A stretch of 64,000 nt of DNA from Stomorhina lunata (lineage: Eukaryota > Arthropoda > Insecta > Diptera > Rhiniidae), in contig OW121743.1 in NCBI GenBank assembly GCA_933228675.1, positions 114,625,781-114,689,780 of the forward strand, read 5' to 3'. The position numbers and the translations under genes are program-made. This document shows, piece by piece, positions 45,851 to 58,075 of the stretch. A model generated the notes under the pieces. It had not been told where the DNA came from. It ran no database searches and saw nothing but the letters and a program-made list of their open reading frames with translations. The stretch's first letter is position 1; each line of letters begins with the position of its first letter.

Positions 45851-48090
45851 TTTCTGTTGTGTAGAAGAGTTACAATATAACAGTTATCGATAACACCTTG
45901 CAATTATGAGGTTATCAATAGCTTTTCTTACAAAATCATACACATTTTCTTAAACATACAAATGTTAAAATTATTACTCTGTAAATGAAAATGAAAGTGA
46001 ATTAAAGTTTAATAGGCCCGTTTGCACACTGAAGGCCAAAACTTTTCCCACTGGATACTTAATATTTGTTTGTACATGAGTCAACTTATGACTTATTATT
46101 ATATTTAAGGAACCAGTTTACAAGTTAAAGTGCCACTAGCTTTATTTTGTTTTTAAAATTTTTACAGTTAAAACCAAAAACTGACATAAAATATTGTAAC
46201 TTTTTCTAATGTCTCCACACGTATTAAATTTAAAATAAACAAAGAAAATTATAAAATAAAAAATACAACAAATTGTTGTTAGTCTTGTATTCAGGAGATA
46301 TTTGAATATAAAAAGAATTAAAATTTTAATAGAGTCAGTAAGACAAGCGGATTAACTGTCTCTCCGACTGTCCAATTTTCAGTTATTTCATGTTTTTATT
46401 TTTTTTTTGCAAAGCCACCAAATGAAAGTGACGGTTATTTTTTTCCACATTTGTTTTGATTTTTCAAATGTTGTGGCTGTTATTTTTTTGGCATGTGTGT
46501 AAGTTTTTGACAATTGGCAAACCGTAGTCAAACATTAGAGGCAATAGCAACAAGAAATAACTCATGATATTGGAGTACTTTCTTCTTTTCGGAATGAATT
46601 GAATTGAATTAAAGTAAAAAATACACCAAAACAATTTCACACGTAATTATTCAATTTGCATTCAATTTCTTTCTTCTTATACTTCTTCTGCTACTGCTGC
46701 TGCTGATGGTGCTTTTGGAGTCGAGTCTCTGTCAGAGTTTGTCAGATTTATTATACTTTTCTGTGTTTTCGTACCAAAAAAAAAATTGGAAATAAAAAGC
46801 GAAAAGCGTCAAGAAGTAGAAATGCGAGTGCGAATTTGAGTACTGGTACATGTGATACATATTTACGATTTTTACAATATGTATGAGCTTGATGATCTAC
46901 TTTTACTTAATTTAAAACTTGTTGCCACCACAAAGATGATAAAAATTTTAATTTCAAGAAACTAAAGTAAAATCTGTTTAAAATAACGTTTTTTGGTTAA
47001 GATGTAAATATTTCCCCAAGACAAGTTGTTTTTTTTTTGAAATTTTGCTAATGAATTTTAAGCTTTACTTAAACATAAGACATTTCATTGAATAAGACCG
47101 TTATAAAGATTTAAATAATAATAAATTTGTCTAAGAATAAAATGTCAAAAAATTAACTGTAAACATTTTTGTCAATAAACAAATGACATTTCTTAAAGCG
47201 CCATTTATAATACACTCCCGCTCATCTGATTAGGTTCACAATTATTGGTTAGTTTTACTCCTAATAATTTCTCTTTAAGTATAATTCAAGTTTAACCTTT
47301 TTATGTAAAACCTATTTTTCTTTTTTTATGTAATATCAAAATTTTATTTATGCTAATGATCTCGTTTATTTCAATTTATAATCTTTTTCTTTATAGAATG
47401 GCATAAATTATTTCTTTTCATCAAAAAAAAGTTCATTCAAATTAAATAATCATTTTAAGATTGAACCTTTTGTTCAAATAAAATTTAGTTATACAACTTT
47501 ATCGTTTGAAATTGATTTAAAATTGATGGGATAAATTTGAAAAAAAAAAGTTTAGGAGAATGTGGGATTTATTTAATCGAGATAAAAAAAGAGAGGAAAC
47601 TTTTCAAATAAATATTATGAAATCATGTTTACGCATAATTTGGAATTGATGACTCAATGACGAAATCAAATTAATTCAAAAAATTTCTAACTATTTTCAT
47701 GTCTAAAATTTTGATACTTTTTTAACTTTTCTCTTTAGAGCTCTTAAAGAAGCTCTAAAAATCTGTCCTAGTTTGTTTTCGTTCCAGACAATGTGGCTCT
47801 ATTTAGATAGAAAAAATTCGAACCCGATGTATCTCTACTTGTGAAGAGAGACGTGAAGACCATAAAATACTTTTATGCACTTACGCTGCAGGAGAGAAAT
47901 AAATGGGGGCTCATATTTTTGAGGATCAAGAAAATCTGACTGATATAAATAGTGGTCGACTTAAGAGCTTTTTGGTTCAACGGGAGAAGATATTGATGTG
48001 CTTTTTGCTAGCTTCTGTGGTTAAACAATGGACTTCATAGTCTACGAGAGTTTAATAACAGAGAGATATTAATCATACTTTTATTAAATT
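45851..48090. other. Non-satellite spacer, no gene seen
   Basis: AT-rich unique sequence with a short CTGCTACTGCTGCTGCTGAT run near 46690. No reading frame or RNA gene could be supported. Confidence 0.5.
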
Positions 48091-49850
48091 AAATTGGTCG
48101 TTAACTTTTTTTATAGAAAAGTTAAAAGTTAATAAACTTTTCTATCGAAAATTTTAGTGTTCAAACTTTTTAAAATAAAAGTTTAGTGTTGGTTAACTTT
48201 TCTATAGAAAAGTTAAGTGATGATTAGTTTCTCCATAGAAAAGTGATAGGTTTTATTAACTTTTCAGTAGAAAAGTTAATGTTGGGTATTTTTTTAAGTG
48301 TTGGTTAACCTTTTTTTATAGAAAAATTAAGTGTTGGTTAAGATTTTTTTAGAAAAGTTAAGTGTTGGTTAGCTTTTCTATAGAAAAATTTAGTGTTGGT
48401 TGACTTTTCATAGAAAAGTTAAGTGTTGCTCAATTTTTCTGTAGAAAAGTTAATTGTTGGTTAACTTTTCTATAAAAAAGTTAAGTGTTGGCTAACTTTT
48501 CTATAGAAAAGTTAAGTGTTGGTTAACTTTCTATAGAAAAATTAAGTGTTGGTTGACTTTTCTATAGAAAAGTTAAGTGTTGGTTAACTTTTTTATAGAA
48601 AAGTTAAGTGTTGGTTAACTTTTCTGTAGAAAAGTTAAGTGTTGGTTAACTTTTCTGTAGAAAAGTTAAGTGTTGGTTAACTTTTCTGTAGAAAAGTTAA
48701 GTGTTGGTTAACTTTTCTATAGAAAAGTTAAGTGTTGGTTAACTTTTCTATAGAAAAGTTAAGTGTTGGTTAACTTTTCTATAGAAAAGTTAAGTGTTGG
48801 TTAACTTTTCTATAGAAAAGTTAAGTGTTGGTTAACTTTTCTATAGAAAAGTTAAGTGTTGGTTAACTTTTCTATAGAAAAGTTAAGTGTTGGTTAACTT
48901 TTCTATAGAAAAGTTAAGTGTTGGTTAACTTTTCTATAGAAAAGTTAAGTATTTGTTAACTTTTCTATAGAAAAGTTAAGTGTTGGTTAACTTTTCTATA
49001 GAAAAGTTAAGTGTTGGTTAACTTTTCTATAGAAAAGTTAAGTGTTGGTTAACTTTTCTATAGAAAAGTTAAGTGTTGATTAACTTTTCTATAGAAAAGT
49101 TAAGTGTTGGCTAACTTTTCTATAGAAAAGTTAAGTGTTGGTTAACTTTTCTATAGAAAAGTTAAGTGTTGATTAACTTTTCTATAGAAAAGTTAAGTGT
49201 TGGTTAACTTTTCTGTAGAAAAGTTAAGTGTTGGTTAACTCTTCTATAGAAAAGTTAAGTGTTGGTTAACTTTTCTATAGAAAAGTTAAGTGTTGGTTAA
49301 CTTTTCTGTAGAAAAGTTAAGTGTTGGTTAACTTTTCTGTAGAAAAGTTAAGTGTTGGTTAACTTTTCTGTATAAAAGTTAAGTGTTGGTTAACTCTTCT
49401 ATAGAAAAGTTAAGTGTTGGTTAACTTTTCTATAGAAAAGTTAAGTGTTGGTTAACTTTTCTATAGAAAAGTTAAGTGTTGGTTAACTTTTCTATAGAAA
49501 AGTTAAGTGTTGGTTAACTTTTCTATAGAAAAGTTAAGTGTTGGTTAACTTTTCTATAGAAAAGTTAAGTGTTGGTTAACTTTTCTATAAAAAAGTTAAG
49601 TGTTGGTTAACTTTTCTATAGAAAAGTTAAGTGTTGATTAAGTTTTCTATAGAAAAGTTAAGTGTTGGTTAACTTTTCTATAGAAAAGTTAAGTGTTGGT
49701 TAACTTTTCTATAGAAAAGTTAAGTGTTGCTTAGCTTTTCTTTAAAAAAGTTAAGTGTTTATTAACTTTTTTTTAGAAAAGTTAAGAGTTGGTTAACTAT
49801 TATTTAGAAAAGTTATGCATTTTTCAACTTTTCTTTGGAAAAGTTAATTT
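48091..49850. repeat. Satellite array 4: ~56 copies of a 31-bp palindromic unit
   Basis: The unit has period 31: GTGTTGG followed by a 24-bp perfect palindrome centred on CTATAG with half-arm TTAACTTTTCTA. The core from 48600 to 49740 is highly uniform; both edges are degenerate. It shares TTTTCTATAGAAAA with arrays 1 and 2 but has a different spacer. Confidence 0.97.
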
Positions 49851-51330
49851 AAGTGATCGTTAACACATTAAAAATGTCTTCCTGTTCACTGAACCGAAAA
49901 AATTTGTTAATTCCTTGACTGATCATCATTAATCATTTATAATTTCTCTATTCAAATCAACAAGATTATTTTCCCGTTTTGAGATGATTTATAATTGAAA
50001 ACCTGAAATCCAGTTTAAGGTGCGTGATGGTCATGTAACGGAAAATCTAAACCAAATTTTAATGCAGGTGTCTTTTACACAAGTTTTTGACAACTTTAAA
50101 ATTTGAGCAAAGCTAAAGATCATCTTTATAAGTTTAATATTTCCAGCTTTTTGGTGACATTTTAAAATTTGATGTGAACATTATTGAAAATTGACTTGTT
50201 GGCTATAAAATTTCGAAAATCTTGTTTGATCAACCATTTAATTCGATTTTCAATTTCTATTAATTTAAAGTAAAAAATAAATCGTGTCTTTGAACACTCA
50301 GTGTTCCGGTGATCTTTAGACATCGATCTAAGAGATGAGAAGATTGACTCTTTTGTTATTTTTTCTAAAGTTCATGGCATCTTCCGTAGTACATATTAAA
50401 ATTTTTATTTCTAAGGTTTCGCTTAAAAGTTTTTAAGGAAAAAATAAAAATGCTTAAAGTTTAAGCTTTAATGTTGAATGTTAAACAACTTTTTGTGTTA
50501 ATAGAAATGCCAACAACAAAATAACAATAAAAAAAATATCGAAGAATACAAAATTTGAAAAATGTCAGCAATTGTTATTTAAATTTCAAAATTTTTTTTT
50601 CTTTCATTTATTTATAACTTTTTCGACTTTAATGTGCCAAAGCTTTAACATTTATTTTACAATAAAATTTAGGTGTGTTGTATTTGTATGTTTAAATATT
50701 TTTCAAAAAGGCATTAACTTTTGATGATTGAAAATTTTATTTCAAAATTTATTTACTTATTTTACAACAGAGTCAACGAGTGAGTGAATGAGTGTTTAAA
50801 ATTAAATGTCTTCGTCTTCATAAAAAAATTAGCATTTACAAAAAATTTATTTTCTGTTTAATTATTTCTTAATATTTGAACGTGCATTTGCATATTAAAA
50901 AGGCTCATCATCAGAAACGTATAAATAAATAAATAAATATTGAAAATGAACAAAAGTTTGACACTTGCATTTACTTATTGATTTCACTTTGGTTTTTTTT
51001 TTTTTATAAAAAAAGACACTAATAAACTTCGTAACTCATTCGCTCTCTCTAACGACACGATCGCAATGGGCGATTGTGCAAATCACTCAAACGCAGTTGC
51101 ACCAAGGAATGTTGTCAACTATTTTTATGGTTGTAGGCAACACATTTGTTGCAATCATGAATAGATTACAAAAAATATTAAAATCTAAATAACTGCATAA
51201 TTTTTGAAATAATTTTAATTTAAATAATTGGTTTGAGGGATTGTCAAATAAACTGACAAATGATCTGCTGAAATACAACAAAATTGTTGATGAAAACTAA
51301 AGTAGGCGATAACTTGTGTATGTATACACA
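49851..51330. other. Non-satellite spacer, no gene seen
   Basis: AT-rich unique DNA. The small frame 51087-51281 on the - strand shows no domain. No gene called. Confidence 0.5.
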
Positions 51331-53420
51331 ATTTTCTATAAGAACAATTTTTGATAATGTATGGAAAATCTAAATAAAATGTTCTAAAAAAATTTTTCCG
51401 ATACGAAAAGTTTTCTGAAGAAATTTTTCCGATACGAAAAATGTTCTGAAGAAATTTTTCCGATACGAAAAATTTTCTAAAAAAATTTTTTCAATACGAA
51501 AAATTTCCTAAAGAAATTTTTTATATACGAAAAATCTTCTAAAGAATTTTTTTCGGTACAAAAATATTTTTCGATACGAAAGATTTTCTAAAGAAATTTG
51601 TTCTATACGAAAAATTTTCTAAGGAATTTTTTTCAATACGAAAAATTTTCGAAAGAATTTTTTTCTATACGAAAAATTTTCTAAAAAATGTTTTTCGATA
51701 TGAAACATTTTCTTGAATTTCTAAAGAATTTTACAAAAATTTTTTTCGATACGAAAAATTTTCTTCAGAAATTTTTTCCATACAAAAAAATTTCTAAAGA
51801 AATTTTTTCCGATACCAAAAATTTTCTAATGAAATGTTTTCCGATACGAAAAATTTTCTAAAGAAATTTTTTCTATACGAAAAATTTTCAATACGAAAAA
51901 CTTCTAAAGACTTTTTTTCGATACGAAAAATTTTCTAAGAATTTTTTCCATAGCAAAAATTTTGTAATGAATTTTTTTCGATATGAACAATTTTTTAAAA
52001 AAAAAATTTTCGATACGAAACATTTTCTAAATAATTTTTTTCGATACGAAAAATTTTCTAAAGAATTTTTTTCGATACTTTCTAAATAATTATTTACATA
52101 CGAAAAATTTTGTAATGAATTTTTTTTCGATACGAAACATTTTCTAAAGATTTTTTTTGATACAAACATTTTTTTAAAGAATTTTTTTCGATACAAAAAT
52201 TTTCTAAAGAATTTTTGTCGATACGAAAAATTTTCTAAAGAATTTTTTTCGATACAAAAAATTTTTTAAAGAATTTTTTTCGATACGAAAAATTTTCTAA
52301 AGAATTTTTTTCGATACGAAAAATTTTCTAAAAAAATTTTTCTCATAAAAAAATATTTTCAATCCGAAACATTTTCTAAATAATTTTTTCGATACGAAAA
52401 ATTTTCTAAAAAATTCTTTTTCGATATGAAAAATTTTCTTAAGAATTTCTTACAATATGAAAAATTTTTTAAACGATTTTTTCCGATACAAAAAATTTTT
52501 TAAATAAATTTTTCTGATAAGAAAAATGTTTTAAAGAAATTTTTCCGATGCGAAAAATTTTTAATGGAATTTTTTCCATATAAAAAATTTTGTATAGAAA
52601 TTTTTTATACGCGAAAAATGTTCTAAATGTTCCGATACGAAAAAAAAATTAAATTTTTTCAATACAAAAAATTTTCTGTATAAAATTTGTCTATTTTCTT
52701 CTATTTGAAAAATTTGCTTAAGATTTTTTTCGATATGAAAAATTTTCTAAAGAATTTTTTTCGATATGAAAAATTTTCTTAAGAATTTTTTACGATACGA
52801 TATATTTTTTGAAGAATTTTTTTCGATACGAAAAATTTTCTGAAGATTTTTTTGCTATACAAAAATTTTCTAAAAAATTTTTTCGACACAAAAAATTTTC
52901 TAAAGACATTTTTTTTGATACTAAAAATTTTCTAAAGAATTTTTTTCGATACGAAAAATTTTCTAAAAACTCTGTTTCGATACGAAAAATTTTCTAAAGA
53001 ATTTTTTCTGTACCAAAAATTTTCTAAAGAAATTTTGTGTGTACGAAAAATTTTCCAAAAAAAATTTTCTATACGGAAAATTTTCTAAAAAATTTTTTTC
53101 AATACAAAAATTTGTCTAAAGAATTTTTTTTGATATGAATAATTTTCTAAAGAATTTTTGGCTATACAAAAATTGTTCTTGGTTTATTTTTTTTTACGAT
53201 ACGAAAATTTTTTTAAAAATTTGTTTTCGATACGAAAAATTTCTTAAAGAATTTTTTTTCGATACGAAAAAATTTTGTAAAGAATTCGATATTTTTTACA
53301 GAATTTTTTTCGATAAGAAAATTTTTCTAAAGAATTTTTTTCTAGACAAAAAATTTTTAAAGAAATTTTTTCTATACAAAAAATTTTTGAAAGAAATTTT
53401 TTCTACAGAAAATTAATGTT
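51331..53420. repeat. Satellite array 5: ~31-bp degenerate unit
   Basis: The repeating theme is CGATACGAAAAATTTTCTAA then AGAATTTTTTT, period near 31, diverged throughout. Frames at 51888-52196, 52809-52997 and 53135-53416 are Phe/Lys-rich translations of the repeat, not genes. Confidence 0.9.
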
Positions 53421-54951
53421 ATTGATAACATTATCTTCGAAATTAAAAGCTGTGGATAACTTCTCTATAAAAACTGATAAGAAATCAACTGATCAAATGA
53501 AAATTAAATGAATTCTTTTAAATTTCTTGTCTTTAATGTGTATTTATGGTATTTAAAGTTGACAATTATTAGCAACTTATAGCACTTTTTTACAAATAAC
53601 TTAATTCCTTATAAATAATATTTTTAAACGATTTCCTACTTTCGATAATAAAAGTTTGATTTGTTTTTCTTTAATGTTATATATAACTATTAAGTTTGAA
53701 TTTATATTTATTTGTCTCAACATTAAATTAAATTTTTTAAATAATTTATTTTTGTTTTTGTAAGTTTTAAAATCTTTTTTATGTCGATATTTAACTAGTA
53801 CAGGGGAATTTGGTTTTAACACTTTCTCCCCAATTTTTATTAATAGAAACAGAAAAAATGTTACCTGAGTGAGTGTATGAGTGTATGAACAGATTTGGTA
53901 TTTTATCTAACAAAATCCTAACTCCAGTTGAATTTTGTTGGCTAAAATATAAATCTTTTCGCGTTGTAAAACAAAAAAGCACAAAAACTATAAAATTAAT
54001 AAATTTATTATTAAAAAAATATATTTTTTTTGTCTTTTATATTAAATTTAATATTAAGAGTTTGCCACTCACAACTTTAAATTATATTTCAAAGAAAAAT
54101 TTTATAGAAATCGTTGGAGAAAAACTAACTTGACGTATGATCTTGGTATTAATTAATTCAATACAATGTCTTTTTTTTGTACAATTTTATAATAAAAACC
54201 CATAAAAGTCAAAACTAAACACGCCACACGATACAAATACAAAGCCACTCTCAAGTTTTACTATAAGACTTACAACAATACGATTTACTATAGGTTAGTG
54301 TTGTTCAAAACCCTTGTCTTCGCAACATATCGTAGCCATTGAGGCCCAAGACTTACTTGTAGCTATTGAATTTGTGAATTAAAACTCCACTGGCTATTCG
54401 TACCTCTTTCCCCTATTTAATTTGCTAGTCCCCCTATGTTAAAACCCCTGCTCAATTGAGTTTTTACTCCAGTAATAAACTATTACATCATAACTTTTTA
54501 GCAAAAACAAATAATCAGCAAATCAAAACATAAAAACATTTACAAGAGGTGGATTTTAATTAACAACAATAACAACAACAGCAACAACATTAATCATAAT
54601 TAAATAATAAAAATTTACAAATTTAAGATTTTTAACATTTGGCTTGAGGCATTGAATGATTTCAAAACAACAAGTGACAACGCTAGAAATAAAAATTTGA
54701 TTGTCTCAGCAACAAAAATTGATTGTTTCAATTAAACAAAATCATTGAATCTTGACAAATTTGTGGGCTCAATGGTACAAAATTTAGAAGACAACTTCCT
54801 TTATGATATAATTGTTGGTTAATTTCTTACAATGATTTTCATAAAATGGACAATGGCTATTGAACTACATGCAAAAATAATTGCTATTTGATTGATATAA
54901 CATTTTACGAAACATAATTTTTAAATAATTACTCACAAACCGGAATTGAAC
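53421..54951. other. Intergenic, no gene seen
   Basis: AT-rich DNA with a CAACAACAG-type run near 54560. Short open frames (53601-53822, 53873-54133) have no features beyond composition. Confidence 0.5.
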
Positions 54952-56420
54952 AAGTTAGAAAAGCTATAGTCGGTCAAGACTGACTATATCATATCCTTCA
55001 CTATTTAGATTAAATATGATTTAGTTTTATCTTTTTTAAGTGCGTAATGGTCCTCTAAGTACAAAACTGTAATAATTTGGTCATTTGTGATATTGGATGT
55101 TTCAAATTTTACACAGATATATGTTATGATATAGGGAATAATAATCCATAAAGAATTAAATTTTGGTTTTTAAGATGACGATGTATGTATGTATACATAT
55201 CCTATCTGCAAAAATTTCAAAATTGAATTTTTTATGGATTATTATTCCCAATATCATAACATATATCTGTGTAAAATTTGAAACATCTAATATCACAAAT
55301 GACCAAATTATTACAGTTTTTGTACCTAGAGGACCGTTACGCACTTAAAAATAAAATAAAACTAAATCATCAAAAATCGCGATAAAAGTTTAATTTTGTT
55401 GCATAATGTAATTTAAACAATCATTAAGTACTTTAATTTACTTAAACCAGTAGAAGAAACTATAACTGTTATTACTTAATTTATATATTATTTATGTGTA
55501 TACAAAATTTTGATTTATTTATACTAATTAGTACTGCAGATTTAGTTTCAGATTTTTGCAATTCCAAATAACCTAAGTGATATAATATAAGCTGTGTTTT
55601 GAAAAACAAAATTTTTTCAACCGATATATATTTCTGGTTTCATTTTAATCTAAATACATAATTTTCGTTTAAATATTGCAAATAGTTCCAATTTTATAAC
55701 GTTTTTTCCCACTCCTGTAAACTTTTAAAAACTGTAGATAGGTTGTTTCGTCGTTTAGGTGACGAGATATACTATGTGCGATTTTTTTCAAAATTTTGAG
55801 ACTTATGTCATTTGCGGCTAAGGGCCTAATATGGGAGCTAGGGTCAATTGTGAGATTTTTTCAAAATTTCGAGATTTATGCCATTTCCGGCTAAAGCATG
55901 ATATGGAAGCTGGGGTCAATTGTGGACCGATTGTTACCAAATTTTGGTTGTTGGTTTATATTTACAAAATATTTATCTGTGCAAAGTTTTAGTAATCAAA
56001 TGCATTTGTCTGTAGAGTTATAAACGTTTTTGTGCTTTTAAGTGTCTTTTGAGAATGTGTCTTGTATGGGAGGTATGATCAAATATGGGCCGATTACTAC
56101 AAAACTAGGTACACTGATTAGGGTAATCATAAGCAATATTTGCACTGAATATTTTTAAAATATAATTAAATTTGCGGCTGTAAAGGAACAAAAACTCTAT
56201 TCCGGGAAGGCATTCCTATGGGAGGTACCCGAAATAGTAATCTGATTCGCACAAAAAGTATATGGATCGACAAATATCATTAAAACAACTCAGGGAGTGA
56301 TTCTAAGTCGATTGGTATACTAAAAGGTGGGCCTCAGACCAATATTTCTATGCGTTACAAACAACATCAAAACCTAATATACCCTTTCCACCTATAGAAG
56401 GAGTGATCCCACATACTTGT
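54952..56420. repeat. Dispersed repeat cluster, family A, with internal hairpin
   Basis: The head at 54952 (AAGTTAGAAAAGCTATAGTC, GGTCAAGACTGACC-like hairpin, CCTTCAC) matches the copy at 7966. Downstream, phrases such as GGGAGCTAGGGTCAATTGTG are repeated in tandem near 55830 and 55900, and GGGAGGTA boxes follow at about 56080 and 56220. It contains the fold-back 55014-55370. Non-coding relics of a dispersed repeat family. Confidence 0.6.
55014..55370. repeat. Fold-back repeat 4 (~145-bp arms)
   Basis: The arms at about 55014-55158 and 55222-55370 are reverse complements with only a handful of changes (shared TTACACAGATATATGTTATG and TAATAATTTGGTCATTTGTG). The loop is about 60 nt and holds ATGTATGTATGTATAC. 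Confidence 0.9.
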
Positions 56421-56732
56421 TCATTTTTATATAGGTAAGAAAAAATTAAAAAATTTTTGAAATCCGTCTACTCCTTGGGGTATCTGGCTTGGACCACCAT
56501 TTATTGACCTATTTTTCTTTTGAATGAACAAGTCGCAATTCTCAACAGAATTTGATGAAATTCGATACACATCTATTATTTAATTTCGAAAAGAGCTCTA
56601 CCAATTTTACTTGAAATTAGTAGACTAATCGGGATGCCTGTCTTGGGCCCCTATATTTCAATTCTCTGAAATACGGCACACGTATTTAAGATGATCCAAA
56701 AAAGTGGTTGTTGGGGTGTAGCGCAAAGTATT

Positions 56733-57009
56733 TGTTACAAATATAAGATTAAAAAACCGTTTATTAATTGGGGGTTAAATATATGTTTATTTAACTGCGG
56801 GATACGCACCTTTTTTCGTCTGCTGTCACAAGATAAGTAAAAGCTAATTACATTTTTATTAGCTAAGTAAGCGCCACGGATAAAAGTTATTTTAAGTCTG
56901 TGTACTAAAGAGAGAGAACAGGATTGGAAAATTCCAGCTTTCTCTTTAGTACACTTGTGGCTTGGTTTACAAAACTTAAAACTTAAATAATAGGGTTCGC
57001 GCGTAAACA
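56733..57009 (-). repeat. 3' LTR candidate of BEL/Pao element
   Basis: Starts TGTTTACGCG just after the polypurine tract and could end GTAACA at 56733, giving 277 bp with TGTT/AACA ends. AATAAA is present inside on the - strand. The inner boundary is well supported by the purine tract; the outer end is a guess because no second LTR is available. Confidence 0.55.
56900..56954 (-). repeat. Perfect 14-bp hairpin inside the BEL LTR
   Basis: GTGTACTAAAGAGA at 56900-56913 is exactly complementary to TCTCTTTAGTACAC at 56941-56954, with a 27-nt loop. It could be an RNA structure of the R region. Confidence 0.8.
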
Positions 57010-57022
57010 TCCCGCCCCCCTT
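57010..57022 (-). promoter_or_regulatory. Polypurine tract of BEL/Pao element
   Basis: AAGGGGGGCGGGA on the - strand directly precedes TGTTTACG, the expected start of the 3' LTR. One C interrupts the purine run. Confidence 0.65.
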
Positions 57023-57229
57023 GCTGTATATAAGATAATACAATTTTCTTTTTAAATTTTTTATAATAATTCACAAAGATAACTTAAGAAGTATAGTATA
57101 ATTTAAATATACAGTTCAGGGTTCATAATTCAATAATTACTTCATGTATATACGAATGTAAAAAGTAATGAAAATAAAATAATATAAAAAAAAATTAAAA
57201 ATAACGTAATGTAGATGCAGCAATAGATA

Positions 57230-58048
57230 TTACACGCCAAATGTGCCGATGATAATCCAGCCGAGCATAGTGTCTTGCGCCATTGGTGTACCCACTCTTT
57301 CGGGTTGAATGCTGGGACGGATTAAGCGAGGGTAGATATCAGCGCCAAGGGTAAAGTTGATATGTTGGTTAACATAGAAGTTAGGGTCTGCAAGTCTCAA
57401 ATTCGTATATAATGATGCAACTCGACTGTCAATTGGATCCTTTGGTAGTTTTTGTGGAAGACTATTGTCAATCTTGAAAGTGACATCGTACACTACACCT
57501 TCATCGTGTCGAGATCGTATTTTGGTTCGGCACCAACGGTCAGTTCCAGACTTTTCAACAGTCAGTTTATATTTCTCGACGAGAAATTCTGCAATGGAAC
57601 TATATTCCACACATGGGTTAAGTATTCCTCTTACATTAGCCCAATTGTCCCCCAGTTTCATTTGAACAAATGCGGTTGGGAGAAGGGTTACAGTACGCAA
57701 CTTGGTAGTGGATGATTGTTGAGAATTGGTGCTATTTCTGCGATCTTCCTGAAGACGACGATGACGATGTAACAGAGTATGATGCTTACCCTTGCATTGG
57801 TGGCATCGTTCAGTGTTATGGCATCGGTTTATTTGATGGGAATGAGCTAGGCAGTTCTCACAGTATTTATGTTTTTTAATAACCTTCAGTTTTTCCAAGA
57901 CATTCATTCTTTTGAATTTAAGGCACCTGCTGAGGGTGTGGTCTTGACGGCATAAACGGCATTTATGAGACGGTTTGCGATGCTGTTGATGACGATTACC
58001 TCTTCGTCCTTCGATTGGCGAAACACTTCGGCGTTGGTGACGGGGCAT
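57230..58048 (-). CDS. BEL/Pao ORF2: zinc-knuckle and inactive protease-like protein
   Basis: 272 residues from a true ATG. The N-terminus is Arg/His-rich. Residues ~30-95 hold the same unusual array of cysteine/histidine fingers as the element's own Gag: CRLCRQDHTLSRC, YCENCLAHSHQINRC and CHQCKGKHHTLLH, each aligning with CSLCPNVHPLRLC, RCTNCLGTSHEFKKC and CHLCKQKHHSLLH. The second half matches the BEL/Pao protease region through LLPTAFVQM, LGADIYPRLIRP and MLGWIIIGTFG, against LLGTALVDI, LGGDIYPKILRS and VFGWIVTGKLG. At the catalytic position, where gag-pol has LIDSASEA, ORF2 has ILNPCVEY, so the Asp is lost. It starts 27 nt after gag-pol ends and 4 nt after a TTTACAG acceptor, suggesting expression from a spliced RNA. 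Function unknown. Confidence 0.85.
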   Translation of the reverse strand: MPRHQRRSVSPIEGRRGNRHQQHRKPSHKCRLCRQDHTLSRCLKFKRMNVLEKLKVIKKHKYCENCLAHSHQINRCHNTERCHQCKGKHHTLLHRHRRLQEDRRNSTNSQQSSTTKLRTVTLLPTAFVQMKLGDNWANVRGILNPCVEYSSIAEFLVEKYKLTVEKSGTDRWCRTKIRSRHDEGVVYDVTFKIDNSLPQKLPKDPIDSRVASLYTNLRLADPNFYVNQHINFTLGADIYPRLIRPSIQPERVGTPMAQDTMLGWIIIGTFGV

Positions 58049-58052
58049 CTTG

Positions 58053-58072
58053 CTGTAAATAGAGTAAAAAGA
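58053..58072 (-). promoter_or_regulatory. Candidate splice acceptor for ORF2
   Basis: On the - strand, a pyrimidine-rich run TTTTTACTCTATTTACAG ends at 58053, followed by CAAG and the ORF2 ATG. A possible partner donor GTGAGC lies in the leader at 63399-63394. Splicing is inferred only. Confidence 0.5.
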
Positions 58073-58075
58073 GAA

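Noticed and set aside
51888..53416. Open frames in array 5
   Set aside because: Phe/Lys-rich repeat translations whose frame follows the repeat period; no independent coding evidence.
56735..57043. 102-codon - strand frame over the BEL LTR
   Set aside because: Lies in LTR sequence with no coding features; chance opening.
57230..58048. Envelope gene of the BEL element
   Set aside because: No signal peptide, membrane span or fusion motif; content is zinc fingers and a protease-like domain.
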